64,000 nucleotides of DNA from a candidate division WWE3 bacterium RIFCSPHIGHO2_01_FULL_40_23 (GCA_001772615.1 MEUZ01000007.1:110947-174946); one strand, 5' to 3'. Shown: positions 14,846 through 23,769, numbered from the stretch's first letter. Notes: generated by a model from the letters alone, not told the origin. Translations and numbers: made by a program.

Positions 14846-16609
14846 CTAAAAGTGGGAGAAGATTTGCTTCTCAGCGGTTTCGGCCGTGAATTTCGAAACC
14901 AGTTCTATCCGATCCGCGAACTCTTGGACAGTCGCGATTGAGCTGGAACCAACATCGCACAAAATTACAAAGATGTTGATTTCCAATTCTTTCTTAACTG
15001 TTTTGAGAAAGCGGATAAACTCCGAGCTGACCGCGCATTCGCCATCAGTGATGAGACAAATGTCGGCTTTTTTAAGGCCTTCTTCTTGAATCATCTCAAT
15101 GGCTTTGCGCAGGGGTCGCTCAAAGTCAGTCCCGCCCCCTGCTTGGGCTTCGGCCAGCTCAAGCATTTGCTGGCCGGTCATCTGGCCCTGCGGATACACC
15201 TTTGACAGTTTTAGAACAGAGTCAAAGAGTATCCAGCCAAACGACCGTTTCTGGAGTTTTGCATAGTGAGCAAGAGACAACGTTGCTGCCTTTGCCCACT
15301 GTTGCTTTTCTCCCTCCATGGAACCCGATCCGTCTTCACAGACGATCACGGGGCCATGGCCCATCTTTTGCCGAACTTTCTGGCCATGAAGCCTAAGCTC
15401 CCCACGCGTCCACCTTTGAAGGGCTTTCGCGCGAAGAGCCGGGTGCACCAATGCAACCAACTCGGTCCTTTGAGCGCGCTTGAGATCGCGACCGGTTTCA
15501 ACCGTTGCGACCCGCACGCCCTCCCCCGCGATTCTGGACCTAGCTTTGCGGGACGCGATCTTTCGAACACGCCCAAGCAAAGAAGCAAACTTTTTAAGCG
15601 CCTCGTTGCGCTTCATCCGTTCAAGTATCCCCAAAGTTTGCGGGATTCCCTGGCGGGTGAGTTCGCTTTCTTCCAAGCCCCAGGCCTCAATGGTTTCGGA
15701 AACCTCTTCCACCTTGGTCTGGGCATTGCGGACGGCTTGAAGTCCTATACGAGTCAGCTCACGCAGTTTTTCCTGCGCTTGCTGACTGCCGGGTTCCCCA
15801 AGCAGATCCCCTGCCAGTTTTTCGGCTTTAGCTTTTGCCAAATCAGCCTTTTGCTTTGCAGAATCCGCATTTGCTTTCGCATCGGCGGCTTCTTTAGCAA
15901 GCTGATCGGCAATTGCCCGCGCTTCCTCCTGGGTCATACCAGAAGACAGCGCGCCCTCCATAGCTTCGTCAGAAGCGACGGAGGGTTGAGCCTGTTCCGA
16001 AGTCAACTGCCCTTGGCCGCCTGAGAGTTGACCACTTGGCTGTCCGCCTTGTGGTTGACCTCCCTGTTGACCTTGGGACTGACCCGAACCTTGTTGACCG
16101 GTCGCTTCCGCTGCAGCATCCGCCAACTGCTGAAGCATCTGCGCTTGGGTTTGCGCCTGTTGCGCCTGTTCTTCAGCCTGATTGGCTTCCCCTTGAGCGG
16201 TTGCCTGCTCCCGGAGCTTTTGCCGATCCTCTTTTGGCACCAAAGCTAGGACGGATTCGCCCATTGCGACAGTCCCAAGGACCGACTTCAGCTCCGAAAG
16301 CGCCGTATCGGCATGAAGCTCCTGGTAAGCACCCGATTTAAGGGCTTGCCCCAAAAGCTCCCACCAATACCGCCGATCGGCAGGGACCTCATCACTCACC
16401 TGCGGTTCTGGCGACCACAGGGTGTGATAAAGATCCAACAAGCAACCCTCAACTCCCGGAAGTGCCTCGGCACCTTTTTCTTCCAGTTCCGGGATTGAGG
16501 GTACATTCTCACGGTGACGGAGGTAACGCAGTGCCGTAAAGGCATCCGCGTCGGTCACCGCAAGCGCAAGTACTTCCTGCCGGGTGACCGGCCGTGGCCT
16601 AGTGGCCAT
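14846..16609 (-). CDS. ViaA-like VWA-domain protein
   Basis: 587 aa, Shine-Dalgarno CTGGAGGAAG. N-terminal helical region (~1-130), a Gln/Gly/Ala-rich low-complexity and coiled-coil middle (~130-285), then a helical domain and a C-terminal von Willebrand factor A domain with MIDAS residues DGSGS (426-430), Thr in GGGTDF (~491-496) and Asp in LITDGE. VWA proteins of this type pair with RavA/MoxR AAA ATPases, which is exactly its neighbour at 16696. The repeat-rich middle is unusual for ViaA. Role in metal-dependent protein assembly is inferred. Confidence 0.78.
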   Translation of the reverse strand: MATRPRPVTRQEVLALAVTDADAFTALRYLRHRENVPSIPELEEKGAEALPGVEGCLLDLYHTLWSPEPQVSDEVPADRRYWWELLGQALKSGAYQELHADTALSELKSVLGTVAMGESVLALVPKEDRQKLREQATAQGEANQAEEQAQQAQTQAQMLQQLADAAAEATGQQGSGQSQGQQGGQPQGGQPSGQLSGGQGQLTSEQAQPSVASDEAMEGALSSGMTQEEARAIADQLAKEAADAKANADSAKQKADLAKAKAEKLAGDLLGEPGSQQAQEKLRELTRIGLQAVRNAQTKVEEVSETIEAWGLEESELTRQGIPQTLGILERMKRNEALKKFASLLGRVRKIASRKARSRIAGEGVRVATVETGRDLKRAQRTELVALVHPALRAKALQRWTRGELRLHGQKVRQKMGHGPVIVCEDGSGSMEGEKQQWAKAATLSLAHYAKLQKRSFGWILFDSVLKLSKVYPQGQMTGQQMLELAEAQAGGGTDFERPLRKAIEMIQEEGLKKADICLITDGECAVSSEFIRFLKTVKKELEINIFVILCDVGSSSIATVQEFADRIELVSKFTAETAEKQIFSHF

Positions 16610-16617
16610 ATCTTCCT

Positions 16618-16692
16618 CCAGTTGTCATCGCGAGCGAAGCGTGACGATCTCGGCTTGATTGCTTCGGCCGCTCCGCTTCCTCGCAATGACAT
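16618..16692. repeat. Dispersed GCAATGAC-type repeat
   Basis: TTGTCATCGCGAGCGAAGCG... and GATTGCTTCGGCCGCTCCGCTTCCTCGCAATGAC fill the gap between the AAA and VWA genes. Confidence 0.7.
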
Positions 16693-16695
16693 GAA

Positions 16696-17904
16696 TCACC
16701 TATTCGGTGCGATGAAAACCGCGATCACTTTCTGCTTCACGGCCTCCACCTGCTGGTGCAAATTGGCAATTTCCTGCCGCATTGCATCACCACCTTCCAC
16801 CTCACCCTCAAGGCGCATCAGCTCTTTCACAGCGCTTTCGCACTGGGTCAGAGCCGCAACGCCCTTAGTGCGGTCACCACCCAAAACGATCTGAACGGTG
16901 CCGCCGGGGGCGAGGAGGCTGTCAACGAGCTCTTGGGCCTCCGTGAGCGCTGTCTGGGTATACGGCGCGAGCTTCGCCTTGACAACGGCGATTTGCTCGG
17001 GCGTATACCAGAGCAACCACTCAAGGACGACGAGGTCCTGCTTTCCAACCACTGTCCGACCGTTGAGCAAGGCGTTAGCCTGCATCACGTCGAACAGACG
17101 GCCGAAACGCCGATCGTCGTCCCAAGCCCACTTGAAGTCCGCCGAAGTGTCATCAACCAGCTCCTGGAGGATATCCAGGGTGGTGTCGATGATCGCCTCG
17201 GGGACCTCGACGAACAGACGAGCCTTGCGCAGAACCTCAACATCCGCCAGGGTTAACTGGGCGACTGCCTGACTCCGCGAGCTTGCGCGGTCGCGGCTGA
17301 GCCGAGCCTGCACAAGCTTCTTCTTCCCACCCCGATCCAGTGGGTTCACCACAACACGGATGGTCATACGAGACCACACCGCACTAAGGTTTCCTTCCTG
17401 ATCGGGCAGCTCGTTGCTAGCAGCGAGGAAAGCCAATAATGGCGTTCTCACCATCTGGCCTTCATGCCTCACCCCATCGCCTTTAGAGAGATCGAGGAGA
17501 GTCTGAAGCACGCTGGCTTCCGACTTCCAGATCTCGTCGGCGAAGACGATGTGCGCGAGGGCCGCGCGCCCGAGCTGATCACGCGTTCGGATCTGCTTCC
17601 CACCATCCGCGGTCGGAACTTCTTCGATCGAGGTTGACTCGACCAAAAGCTGTTCCACCGAGACGATGGTCGGCATGAGCGCGTCGTAAAAGACCGCGCC
17701 CGAAATCCGACGCACCAACGCCTGGATCGTTCCCGTCTTGTCAATCCCGGGCGATCCGAGGAAGAAAGCCGGACGACCAGACACGAGGGCAAGCCATGTT
17801 GCCCAAACGATATCGCTGCGCTGGATGTGGCTTGCTTCCACATCAGCGCTGATGTCCCTCACCTTGGGGGCAAGGGCTAAAGCCTCTTTTAGCAAGGCTT
17901 CCAT
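16696..17904 (-). CDS. RavA/MoxR-like AAA+ ATPase
   Basis: 402 aa, Shine-Dalgarno GAGGAGGTGGGG. Walker A GSPGIDKT (50-57), Walker B HIVFADE (118-124), sensor AASNELP (~166-172), followed by a lid and a C-terminal helical region. The Walker A has Asp where MoxR proteins usually have Ala or Gly before KT. MoxR/RavA ATPases act as chaperones that load metals or remodel complexes with a VWA partner, here the next gene down. Confidence 0.8.
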   Translation of the reverse strand: MEALLKEALALAPKVRDISADVEASHIQRSDIVWATWLALVSGRPAFFLGSPGIDKTGTIQALVRRISGAVFYDALMPTIVSVEQLLVESTSIEEVPTADGGKQIRTRDQLGRAALAHIVFADEIWKSEASVLQTLLDLSKGDGVRHEGQMVRTPLLAFLAASNELPDQEGNLSAVWSRMTIRVVVNPLDRGGKKKLVQARLSRDRASSRSQAVAQLTLADVEVLRKARLFVEVPEAIIDTTLDILQELVDDTSADFKWAWDDDRRFGRLFDVMQANALLNGRTVVGKQDLVVLEWLLWYTPEQIAVVKAKLAPYTQTALTEAQELVDSLLAPGGTVQIVLGGDRTKGVAALTQCESAVKELMRLEGEVEGGDAMRQEIANLHQQVEAVKQKVIAVFIAPNR

Positions 17905-17972
17905 TTTTCCCCACCTCCTCGGGGGGGTATTCTAATAATTGGGATTTGAAAGGTTTCCGGATTTACCGGAAA

Positions 17973-18036
17973 GAGGGTTTCTCCTCTCTAAAACTAAAAC
18001 AACTGCGTTGAGTATAAATATTGTTTTAATCTTAGA
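17973..18036 (-). other. Stem-loop in the leader of the AAA gene
   Basis: Two paired blocks, TCTCTAA with TTAGAGA and AAAACAA with TTGTTTT, enclose an AT-rich loop. It lies 70-130 bases upstream of the AAA start in the transcribed direction and could regulate it. Possible short RNA structure only. Confidence 0.35.
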
Positions 18037-18089
18037 GAGAAGGGCCAGCAGAAAGTATCTTTTGAATACATTGCTGACCCAGGCAATCC

Positions 18090-18432
18090 TTATATCTCCT
18101 CGAATTCAAAATGAAGCGCTTTAATCCGGCGGAACTCAACAAACTTGTACCACCGCCCTTTAACGCTCACTTCCCCTTCAGCCGGTGGAACCTGTTGCAT
18201 TTGGGCCCACAAAGGCTTGACGCCAAGTTCCACGAGCTTTGCGATCACGGAGAGGGGAGCCCACGACAACGATGTCATCGTAACCACCACTACGAAACCG
18301 CACGACGATATCCTCAGCCGATGAAAACGGCTTCGGATCCTTCACCACCTCAACCTCACCAAAAATCCGCTTGAGAGCAGAAATCTGAGAGGGGAGGGGC
18401 TCATGCTGGGACATCCACAAGATCTTCTTCAT
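18090..18432 (-). pseudogene. Frameshifted small Rossmann-like protein
   Basis: Starts MKKILWMSQHEPLPSQISALKRIFGEVEVV with GGGAGG upstream; frame one reaches YDDIVVV then runs into a non-native tail ending inside the next frame. Removing one G near 18253-18262 gives a clean 113-aa protein continuing APLSVIAKLVELGVKPLWAQ...FEFEEI. The opening MKxILWxSxHxP and alternating strands and helices suggest a small nucleotide-binding alpha/beta fold. It overlaps the upstream gene by ATGA. Confidence 0.6.
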
Positions 18433-18617
18433 TTTTTGGGCCTCCCGTTTCCGATCAGTATAGTTGCTATTTTCCAGCACCAGCTATACCAATCGGTTTT
18501 GGCACTTTGGGTTTCGATCCAAGCTCGCCATCTATCATGCGAGTCGGTTCTTCGCATCAATCTCCCAGCGAGAATCTTAAACCAAAGTTTTAAGAACTCC
18601 CAGAGGACCTCAATCAT
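18429..18617 (-). CDS. Small aromatic-rich protein, unknown
   Basis: 62 aa with many Trp residues (WEFLKLWFKILAGRL, RWRAWIETQ, DWYSWCWKIA). Start and stop both overlap the neighbouring genes by ATGA, which supports a real translated gene in a coupled three-gene unit. Amphipathic, possibly membrane-associated. Confidence 0.6.
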   Translation of the reverse strand: MIEVLWEFLKLWFKILAGRLMRRTDSHDRWRAWIETQSAKTDWYSWCWKIATILIGNGRPKK

Positions 18618-18889
18618 TTCTCACCTCCGCGGAGTTCTTCCACCGCTTTTTTGAAAGCTTCTTCTCCTTCATCGCGACGGATAACTGCCAACCAGCGCGT
18701 ACCCTTGGCAAAAGTCAGATTCGTCATCTGATCTTTTCCCATCAAACGCGTATACAAGCCAGCCGCATCAAACGAAGCCGATGGGGATTTGGATCCTGCA
18801 ATTTCAATCGCCTTCTCAATATCTTTCCCATCGACCCTTCCCTCCTTATACAGAAGGGTCAAAAACTGGACACCGGTACGAGCATCCAT
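18614..18889 (-). CDS. Small protein of unknown function
   Basis: 91 aa, Shine-Dalgarno AAAGGAG. Mostly helical (TGVQFLTLLYKEGRVDGKDIEKAIEIAG) with a C-terminal strand-helix WLAVIRRDEGEEAFKKAVEEL. First gene of the coupled unit 18889-18090. Confidence 0.65.
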   Translation of the reverse strand: MDARTGVQFLTLLYKEGRVDGKDIEKAIEIAGSKSPSASFDAAGLYTRLMGKDQMTNLTFAKGTRWLAVIRRDEGEEAFKKAVEELRGGEK

Positions 18890-18992
18890 CTTAAATCTCC
18901 TTTTTTTAATGGGCCAATATCAATATTAAGAAAAAGGTTATTCACCTCACAGAATTTTCTATTAACTAAATTGAAATAAAAAACTCTGAGAA

Positions 18993-19029
18993 AGGCTTAA
19001 GAGACTGGATTTACCAAAATCTTAAGCCT
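18993..19029 (-). terminator. Hairpin after the 19047 gene
   Basis: AGGCTTAAGA (18993-19002) and TCTTAAGCCT (19020-19029) are perfect inverses. On the minus strand the hairpin is followed by TTCTCAGAGTTTTTT. Confidence 0.6.
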
Positions 19030-19046
19030 ATGTGTGGGTCAGGATC

Positions 19047-19511
19047 TCAAACGGCGTACCGCCCGTCAGAAAGCGTGTACACCAAATCCCTCCTTTCACC
19101 AGCTAAACACTTGGCCCCCGCACTCTCCATAATTTCCGGAGTGAGCTGGACCCAGCCTTCCCCTGGTGAAGAAAGACCGAGGGTTGCCACCTTAAACATC
19201 TGGCTGTTCCAGTCTTGCGAAAGCCAGAACGTCCAGGAAGCGGCCTGATCTTCCGAAACCCACTCGGGAAGATCGAGCCGAAAGCCAGCAATCGCGGTTA
19301 CGGCGATCATTGGCTCTATTCTCCCCTCCTCCCCAAACCGGAAACCATGTGTTTCCTGGTAAGGTGGGGAAGGGTTTACCTCCCAACTCCCGTCGATGAA
19401 AGCGACAACGTCGCCCACGACGAGAGCTCCTTCTCTGCCTTCGACAGACAGAGCACGGACCGATGATCCGAGCTGCTGCCACTCAACGGCAGACGGGTAT
19501 CTGATCTTCAT
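19047..19511 (-). CDS. Protein of unknown function
   Basis: 154 aa, Shine-Dalgarno AAAGGAG. Strand-rich with several Trp (GSWEVNPSP, EWVSEDQAASWTFWLSQDWN, GWVQLTPEIM). Looks like a compact beta domain. It is preceded by structured RNA unit b (19718-19893) and dispersed repeats. Not recognised. Confidence 0.62.
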   Translation of the reverse strand: MKIRYPSAVEWQQLGSSVRALSVEGREGALVVGDVVAFIDGSWEVNPSPPYQETHGFRFGEEGRIEPMIAVTAIAGFRLDLPEWVSEDQAASWTFWLSQDWNSQMFKVATLGLSSPGEGWVQLTPEIMESAGAKCLAGERRDLVYTLSDGRYAV

Positions 19512-19604
19512 CTCAACACTCCTTTGTTTCCCGTCGGGCTCAAGGCCTTAATGGGATGTTGTTGAATGATTTCTTCTTTGAGCTTTCGCTCTCAAAATCT
19601 TCCA

Positions 19605-19700
19605 TTAGATTGCTTCGCTACGCCTGCCTGCCGGCAGGCAGGCTCGCAATGACTTTAAACCAGGTCATTGCGAGGCTACAAAGTAGCCGAAGCAATCTTG
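19605..19700. repeat. Dispersed GCAATGAC-type repeats
   Basis: GATTGCTTCGCTACGCCTGCCTGCCGGCAGGCAGGCTCGCAATGAC contains a perfect inner palindrome CCTGCCTGCCGGCAGGCAGG, and an inverted GTCATTGCGAGGCTACAAAGTAGCCGAAGCAATC follows. Typical of the second repeat family. Confidence 0.7.
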
Positions 19701-19717
19701 AGTAAATGGAAAACTTT

Positions 19718-19893
19718 AAGAGCGAGCCGACAGAAGAAGTACAAAGTACATTCCAAATTCTGTCGGCTCTAAGAGATAAATTGCTTTGTTGGTTTGATTT
19801 CTAATCGACGTTAGCGCGTCGTCAGGCTCAAACCTTCCTAAAAGCCTTTGGTTTCGGGTTCGGGTTAGAAGATCCAGGAATTAAGTCTCTCCC
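19718..19893 (-). ncRNA. Structured RNA unit (copy b): GGGAGAGA box plus GAGCCGACAG hairpin
   Basis: In minus-strand order: GGGAGAGACTTAATTCC (from 19893), a GGCTTTT segment, GGTTTGA/TCAAACC and GACG/CGTC stems, AAAGCAAT, then GAGCCGACAG pairing with CTGTCGGCTC (19724 onward) around a GTAC..GTAC inner stem. It occupies the gap between the Csx3-like gene and the 154-aa gene, so it is either the 3' end of one or the leader of the other. Confidence 0.45.
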
Positions 19894-19921
19894 TTTTCTT
19901 CACCCCCGATTCCATTTTACT

Positions 19922-21187
19922 TTAAAGCGGAAACGGAATCACACTCCCAACAGGAACCTGGCTATCGTTTGAAAAAACAACGACAGCAGGCCCATGGCTG
20001 GGGTGAAGTTCGCTCCACTTTTTCCCGCTGACGGTGCGGGAAGACTCCCCAGGTTCAAATACAGCAACCCAGGAAGTTCCAGATTTGGTGTAGGACCTGG
20101 CGATAGCGCCGGTTAGCCACCGTGGCGCCTTGCCCGAAATCACTATACCCTTCTCCGTTTTCACGGAGGGCGGGATCACCAAGGGCAAATTCTTTACATC
20201 AAAAATCTGCCCGGGGATGCCAAACTCGACAAGAGTATGATCATCCCTCTCCTCAACCCGCCAGTTGAGAAGTTGGCTGCCCTCACCCTGCGGTTCAACC
20301 TCCGGTATTCCTACATAACCCCAAGCTACCTTGGGATCATAATAGAATACCTTCGTTGACTTTAGCCCGCAGGCGAGGGCATGGTATGGGGCTCCAAGCG
20401 GCGTGTTTCCCCAGAGGCACACCTTGCTTTGGCCGGCAACCTTTGCCGATACCATTGCAAGTAGCCCGGGGAGAACCGCCGGGAGCCAATCCCGATCCGA
20501 TCCGCCATTTCGGACAGGGAGATTCAGACCCTCAGCCAGTCGCGGAAAGTTCACATCCGCAAGCTCGGACCCATCGGTCCAAGGCTCTGGCTGACCCGCA
20601 AGCTTTATTAAAAGCTCGGCCACCGCGCGGGCAGTCGGTGACCCAATCGGTGGCGTTTCCCGCTCAAGCCTCGTAATTCTGGCTTTGAGTGGAGCCCCCG
20701 TCTCAAACACCTCGTCCTCGGCCCCGACCAGAACCGACTCCAGAATCGCCAAGGGTTTTACCCCAAGGCGCCCCGCTTCGGAAATCCAAGTCGGAACCAC
20801 CTCGTCATATTTCGGCGACGCAATCACCAGAAGGTAATCGCACCCCGAAAGAATGCGCTCGTTTTGGGAAGTCAGTTTAACCCCTGTCGGGGAAAACCTC
20901 CCTTCCACATCGAGCAACATCCCGCCAAGGTCGACGAGAGTCACGGGCATTCGGGAGTTGCGAACCGAGTCAACGACCCAGTCCACAAACCCATCAAGAA
21001 ACTTGCCCTTGCGGCGAACCGCCTTGACAAGTTCCGGGTCCGCTTCAAAGCTCCAGCCGGTGATGCCCTCACCGTCAGGAGCCGCCTCAACGACGACAAA
21101 ACTATCGCGAGGCAGAAGGGTCCGAAGCAGACCCATGAGAACAGTCTTCCCCGAGTGGGGAGGACCGCCGATGGCCACTTTGACCAT
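19922..21187 (-). CDS. P-loop ATPase fused to a Csx3-like domain
   Basis: 421 aa from the ATG after AAGGAGGAGG (an ATG 51 bases upstream lacks a ribosome site). N-terminal P-loop GGPPHSGKT (7-15) and downstream VTLVDLGGML are typical of a NTPase domain (~1-190). The last ~113 residues (309-421) align with the CRISPR accessory protein Csx3: HTLVEFGI, KGIVISGKAPRWL, SWVAVFEPG, AVVVFSN. AAA-Csx3 fusions are known as cyclic-oligoadenylate ring nucleases. Here the family's LAHxY His and YDPRL Asp are replaced (IARSY, FEPGE) and about 18 residues are inserted, so activity is uncertain. No CRISPR array or cas gene is in the window. Confidence 0.68.
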   Translation of the reverse strand: MVKVAIGGPPHSGKTVLMGLLRTLLPRDSFVVVEAAPDGEGITGWSFEADPELVKAVRRKGKFLDGFVDWVVDSVRNSRMPVTLVDLGGMLLDVEGRFSPTGVKLTSQNERILSGCDYLLVIASPKYDEVVPTWISEAGRLGVKPLAILESVLVGAEDEVFETGAPLKARITRLERETPPIGSPTARAVAELLIKLAGQPEPWTDGSELADVNFPRLAEGLNLPVRNGGSDRDWLPAVLPGLLAMVSAKVAGQSKVCLWGNTPLGAPYHALACGLKSTKVFYYDPKVAWGYVGIPEVEPQGEGSQLLNWRVEERDDHTLVEFGIPGQIFDVKNLPLVIPPSVKTEKGIVISGKAPRWLTGAIARSYTKSGTSWVAVFEPGESSRTVSGKKWSELHPSHGPAVVVFSNDSQVPVGSVIPFPL

Positions 21188-21460
21188 TTCCTCCTCCTTT
21201 TGGGGAGATAATCGAAGGGCGAATTCCCTTCTTAACATTTTGTTTAGTAAGTTTGATCAGCGTTAACTTACATCCGGTTAGTCTTCCGGAGAGCGCGGCA
21301 GTTGCGGAAAGAAAACCTGCTCAAGGTTAACTTTCCGTCCCTAATTCAAGTATGGCTGGGCTGACCCTTCCATTGTTTCATGAAGATTAAACTGCATCTC
21401 CACTACTCCATTCGATATTGCTATCGAAACTTAATTTGACAATCAGGGATTTGTAAAAAA

Positions 21461-22345
21461 CTAGGCCTTGGTCTCGCAGGTGGCCGAGGTGATGGCCAGG
21501 CGGAAAACCTGCCCACCTGGGAAGGCCACCGAGATGGTGCCCTCGCCGGCCTCGACCGAAACGCCATACGTACCGAGCTCGCTCGCCAATTGGCGAAGAG
21601 TCCCGGCGGTGGCGTCCGACTGCCACTTGGCAGTCATGTTCGTGCCCCACAGGCGCATGTCCTGGGGGTCCACGATCTCACCAACGTGGAACGCCTTGTC
21701 GGCGCCACTGGCGAGGCGGATGGTCCGCGGCCAGCTCTCCGAAAGGCCGTGAATCGTCGCGGCTTGGAGAGCCGCGGCAAGACCGGCGCCCGCGGGGAGG
21801 TATAAAACCCGCCGCGAGGCCCAGTCGGCCTTGGTCAAACCGGTTGCGATCAGCCGGTCGACCATACCCTTGGTCGGGTCGGCCCAGTCGATTTGGCCGA
21901 CGTTCGCGTCAATGGCGCGAATTTCCTCGACCGCCACGTCGAGGATTTGGGCAAGCTCCCCAAGCTGCCCAGCGCTCATCCCCCGCCCGGACCCGTCCAA
22001 GACGGTGTAGCCGAGAAACGCTTCCCCTTGGGGGACATCACCGCGGCGACTGCGGACCGCCTGATGGCGGTAGCCACCGAGGTCCAAAACCCCCACCCGC
22101 TCGGCCTTTTGGCCGATCGAGTACAACGTCAGCGTCGGCAGTCCGCTGACCATTTCCAACCCCGCCGTGGCCAAAATGGCCGCCACGGCCTGCCCGGGAA
22201 GCGCGACCTCGCCCGCGGTCCGAAGACCGGGGCCGGCGGACTCCAAAATCTTTTGGACCTGGGCCAAAAAGTTCTGGCCAAAGTCCAGGGTTGCCGGCAC
22301 GACCACGTCGGCCGGCAGGGCCAGATGAAACGAAAATTTGGTCAT
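21461..22345 (-). CDS. Protein of unknown function next to the Csx3-like gene
   Basis: 294 aa, Shine-Dalgarno AAAGGAG. Alpha/beta with two possible halves: MTKFSFHLALPADVVVPATLDF... and a C-terminal block SRRVLYLPAGAGLAAALQAATIHGLSESWPRTIRL followed by KAFHVGEIVDPQDMRLWG. A glycine-rich turn after a strand plus the downstream HGLSESWPR is reminiscent of CARF-type or other nucleotide-binding folds, but I cannot assign it. Directly upstream of the P-loop/Csx3-like gene in the same direction. The 273-base gap between the two genes shows no clear element. Confidence 0.55.
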   Translation of the reverse strand: MTKFSFHLALPADVVVPATLDFGQNFLAQVQKILESAGPGLRTAGEVALPGQAVAAILATAGLEMVSGLPTLTLYSIGQKAERVGVLDLGGYRHQAVRSRRGDVPQGEAFLGYTVLDGSGRGMSAGQLGELAQILDVAVEEIRAIDANVGQIDWADPTKGMVDRLIATGLTKADWASRRVLYLPAGAGLAAALQAATIHGLSESWPRTIRLASGADKAFHVGEIVDPQDMRLWGTNMTAKWQSDATAGTLRQLASELGTYGVSVEAGEGTISVAFPGGQVFRLAITSATCETKA

Positions 22346-22544
22346 GAGATTTCTCCTTTCTTCCTAGCCAACACTAATCCTTCCTGTTTTGTTTAAATCC
22401 CTCGGACGAAGCTATCCTTGGAAACAGAAAGGTTGATAAATCCTGAATCTGCTCCAACTAAATTTTTGCCGTCACAAAAATCCGGTTGGAGAAAATCCAA
22501 CGAATATACCCAATCCTTTAGTTTTTATTTCTAATCTGAACTTA

Positions 22545-22610
22545 TGAACGTCATCCTGAACTCGATTCAGGATCTAGATCCTGACTTGCGTCAGGATGAC
22601 AATTAGTAAG
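22545..22610. repeat. Dispersed palindromic repeats
   Basis: ATCCTGAA-CTCG-ATTCAGGAT and ATCCTGACTTGCGTCAGGAT followed by GACA. Family described at 2635. Confidence 0.7.
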
Positions 22611-22739
22611 GACTTTTCAGAATGGGAACTTAAAATGAAATTTCCAATCCGCAGAGCTCTTGCCAGCCATGCGACTTTAACTCAAAGTTAGAAGCCCACG
22701 CACCTTTAGTTGCGAGATACGGATTGGAATAAGAAATGA

Positions 22740-23345
22740 TTGCTGCCGTCTTCTCCGGAGTTAATTATTTTGATTACTCCAAAGAAAACCGGTCATAGGC
22801 AAATATTTTCCAAAGGGTATCTTTGGCCTTTTGTAATTCCCGCCGCGAATACCACTGGAGGTTTCGCCTTTGCCATTTGTAGTGGCGGGAAGCTCAAGGA
22901 TTTTATTAGTCTCGTCCGGGTTTCTCTATCCTCTTTGAGGTTCCACCGGGCGCCTTCGGCATTTCACAACAGCTTTTTTCAACTTATGAAGAGATACTTC
23001 ACAAGTACTGTTGGATATTTGGGGCCGATTAGGTTGCATGCTTTTATGCATGGGGTATCCCAAACCCCGGGTGACTTGTTTTTAACCTTACCTGGGTCGA
23101 TTCACCATTTCCCAGTACCAATACTTATCGCTTTTTAGGCGCCTTGGCAGGGCTATGCAATTTTAACGAAGGCATATCCTTCGGATAATCTATTTCGTGA
23201 TTATCAATGTACGGGATTTACCCATCCTTGCGGATTGGGTTTCCTCTAATCGCCGGATCCTTCGGACCTGCCCACTGAAAAGTGGACTTGTCCTCCGTAG
23301 CCTTGGCGAAGGAGGATGAGTGACAAAGCCTAAATCCCTTCAGGC
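22740..23345 (-). ncRNA. Long hairpin-rich stretch without a gene
   Basis: About 600 bases with a chain of hairpins: GGAGT/ACTCC, CCAAAG-GGTAT-CTTTGG, TTCCCGCC...GGCGGGAA enclosing further stems, CCTC-TTT-GAGG, CGAAGG/CCTTCG, CCCATCC/GGATTGGG, and TCCTCCGTAGCCTTGGCGAAGGAGGA, a repeat also common in other CPR genomes in my experience. The only long plus-strand frame (from TTG at 22740) has no ribosome site. It could be a large structured RNA or a repeat pile-up; it precedes the 79-aa gene. Confidence 0.35.
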
Positions 23346-23354
23346 TTCGGGGGG

Positions 23355-23594
23355 CTAGTCGGCATGCATGACCTCTTCATGCACCCGGATCGCTTCCGCG
23401 ATCAGGGCGTTGAAGTCGGTCGCCGGGTCCACGTGAAAAACCTGCACATAGACCGTAGGGCGGCCCTCTTTGACTGGATAAACCAGTCGGAAGGCCCCAA
23501 CCTCGGCTACCCGATTCCCCCCATCAAATACCACCACATTGTGGAGGTACTCCCCAGTCCGGTAGTTCCGGACGGGGACAAAGCTAAGACTCAT
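23355..23594 (-). CDS. Small protein of unknown function
   Basis: 79 aa from the ATG after GGAGGGTTGAAG (the ATG 24 bases upstream is before the ribosome site). Strand-rich start SLSFVPVRNYRTGEYLHNVVVFDGGNRVAEVGAF, then a helix NALIAEAIRVHEEVMHAD. Might be a small beta-barrel plus helix. Not recognised. Confidence 0.62.
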   Translation of the reverse strand: MSLSFVPVRNYRTGEYLHNVVVFDGGNRVAEVGAFRLVYPVKEGRPTVYVQVFHVDPATDFNALIAEAIRVHEEVMHAD

Positions 23595-23769
23595 CTTCAA
23601 CCCTCCTTTCCTGCTCAAGGCTCATCCGCCTATGGCGGACGGTTGCGATTACTTAAATCGCAAGGAGCATGCCCACCCAGTGGACGAAGGAAGAAAATGA
23701 GTAATTGCCCACCCGATTTTGATAAGCAAATACTCATCTTCTTTACTAAACTCTTGCTTTCAAAATTTT

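Noticed and set aside
15266..16024. Plus-strand 252-codon frame
   Set aside because: Lies wholly inside the VWA gene on the other strand, no ribosome site, no domain; product of the Gln/Ala-rich codon pattern.
16756..17272. Plus-strand frames of 124-166 codons
   Set aside because: Antisense of the AAA ATPase gene.
22740..23138. Plus-strand 132-codon frame from TTG
   Set aside because: No ribosome site, unlike all island genes; sequence is a chain of hairpins.
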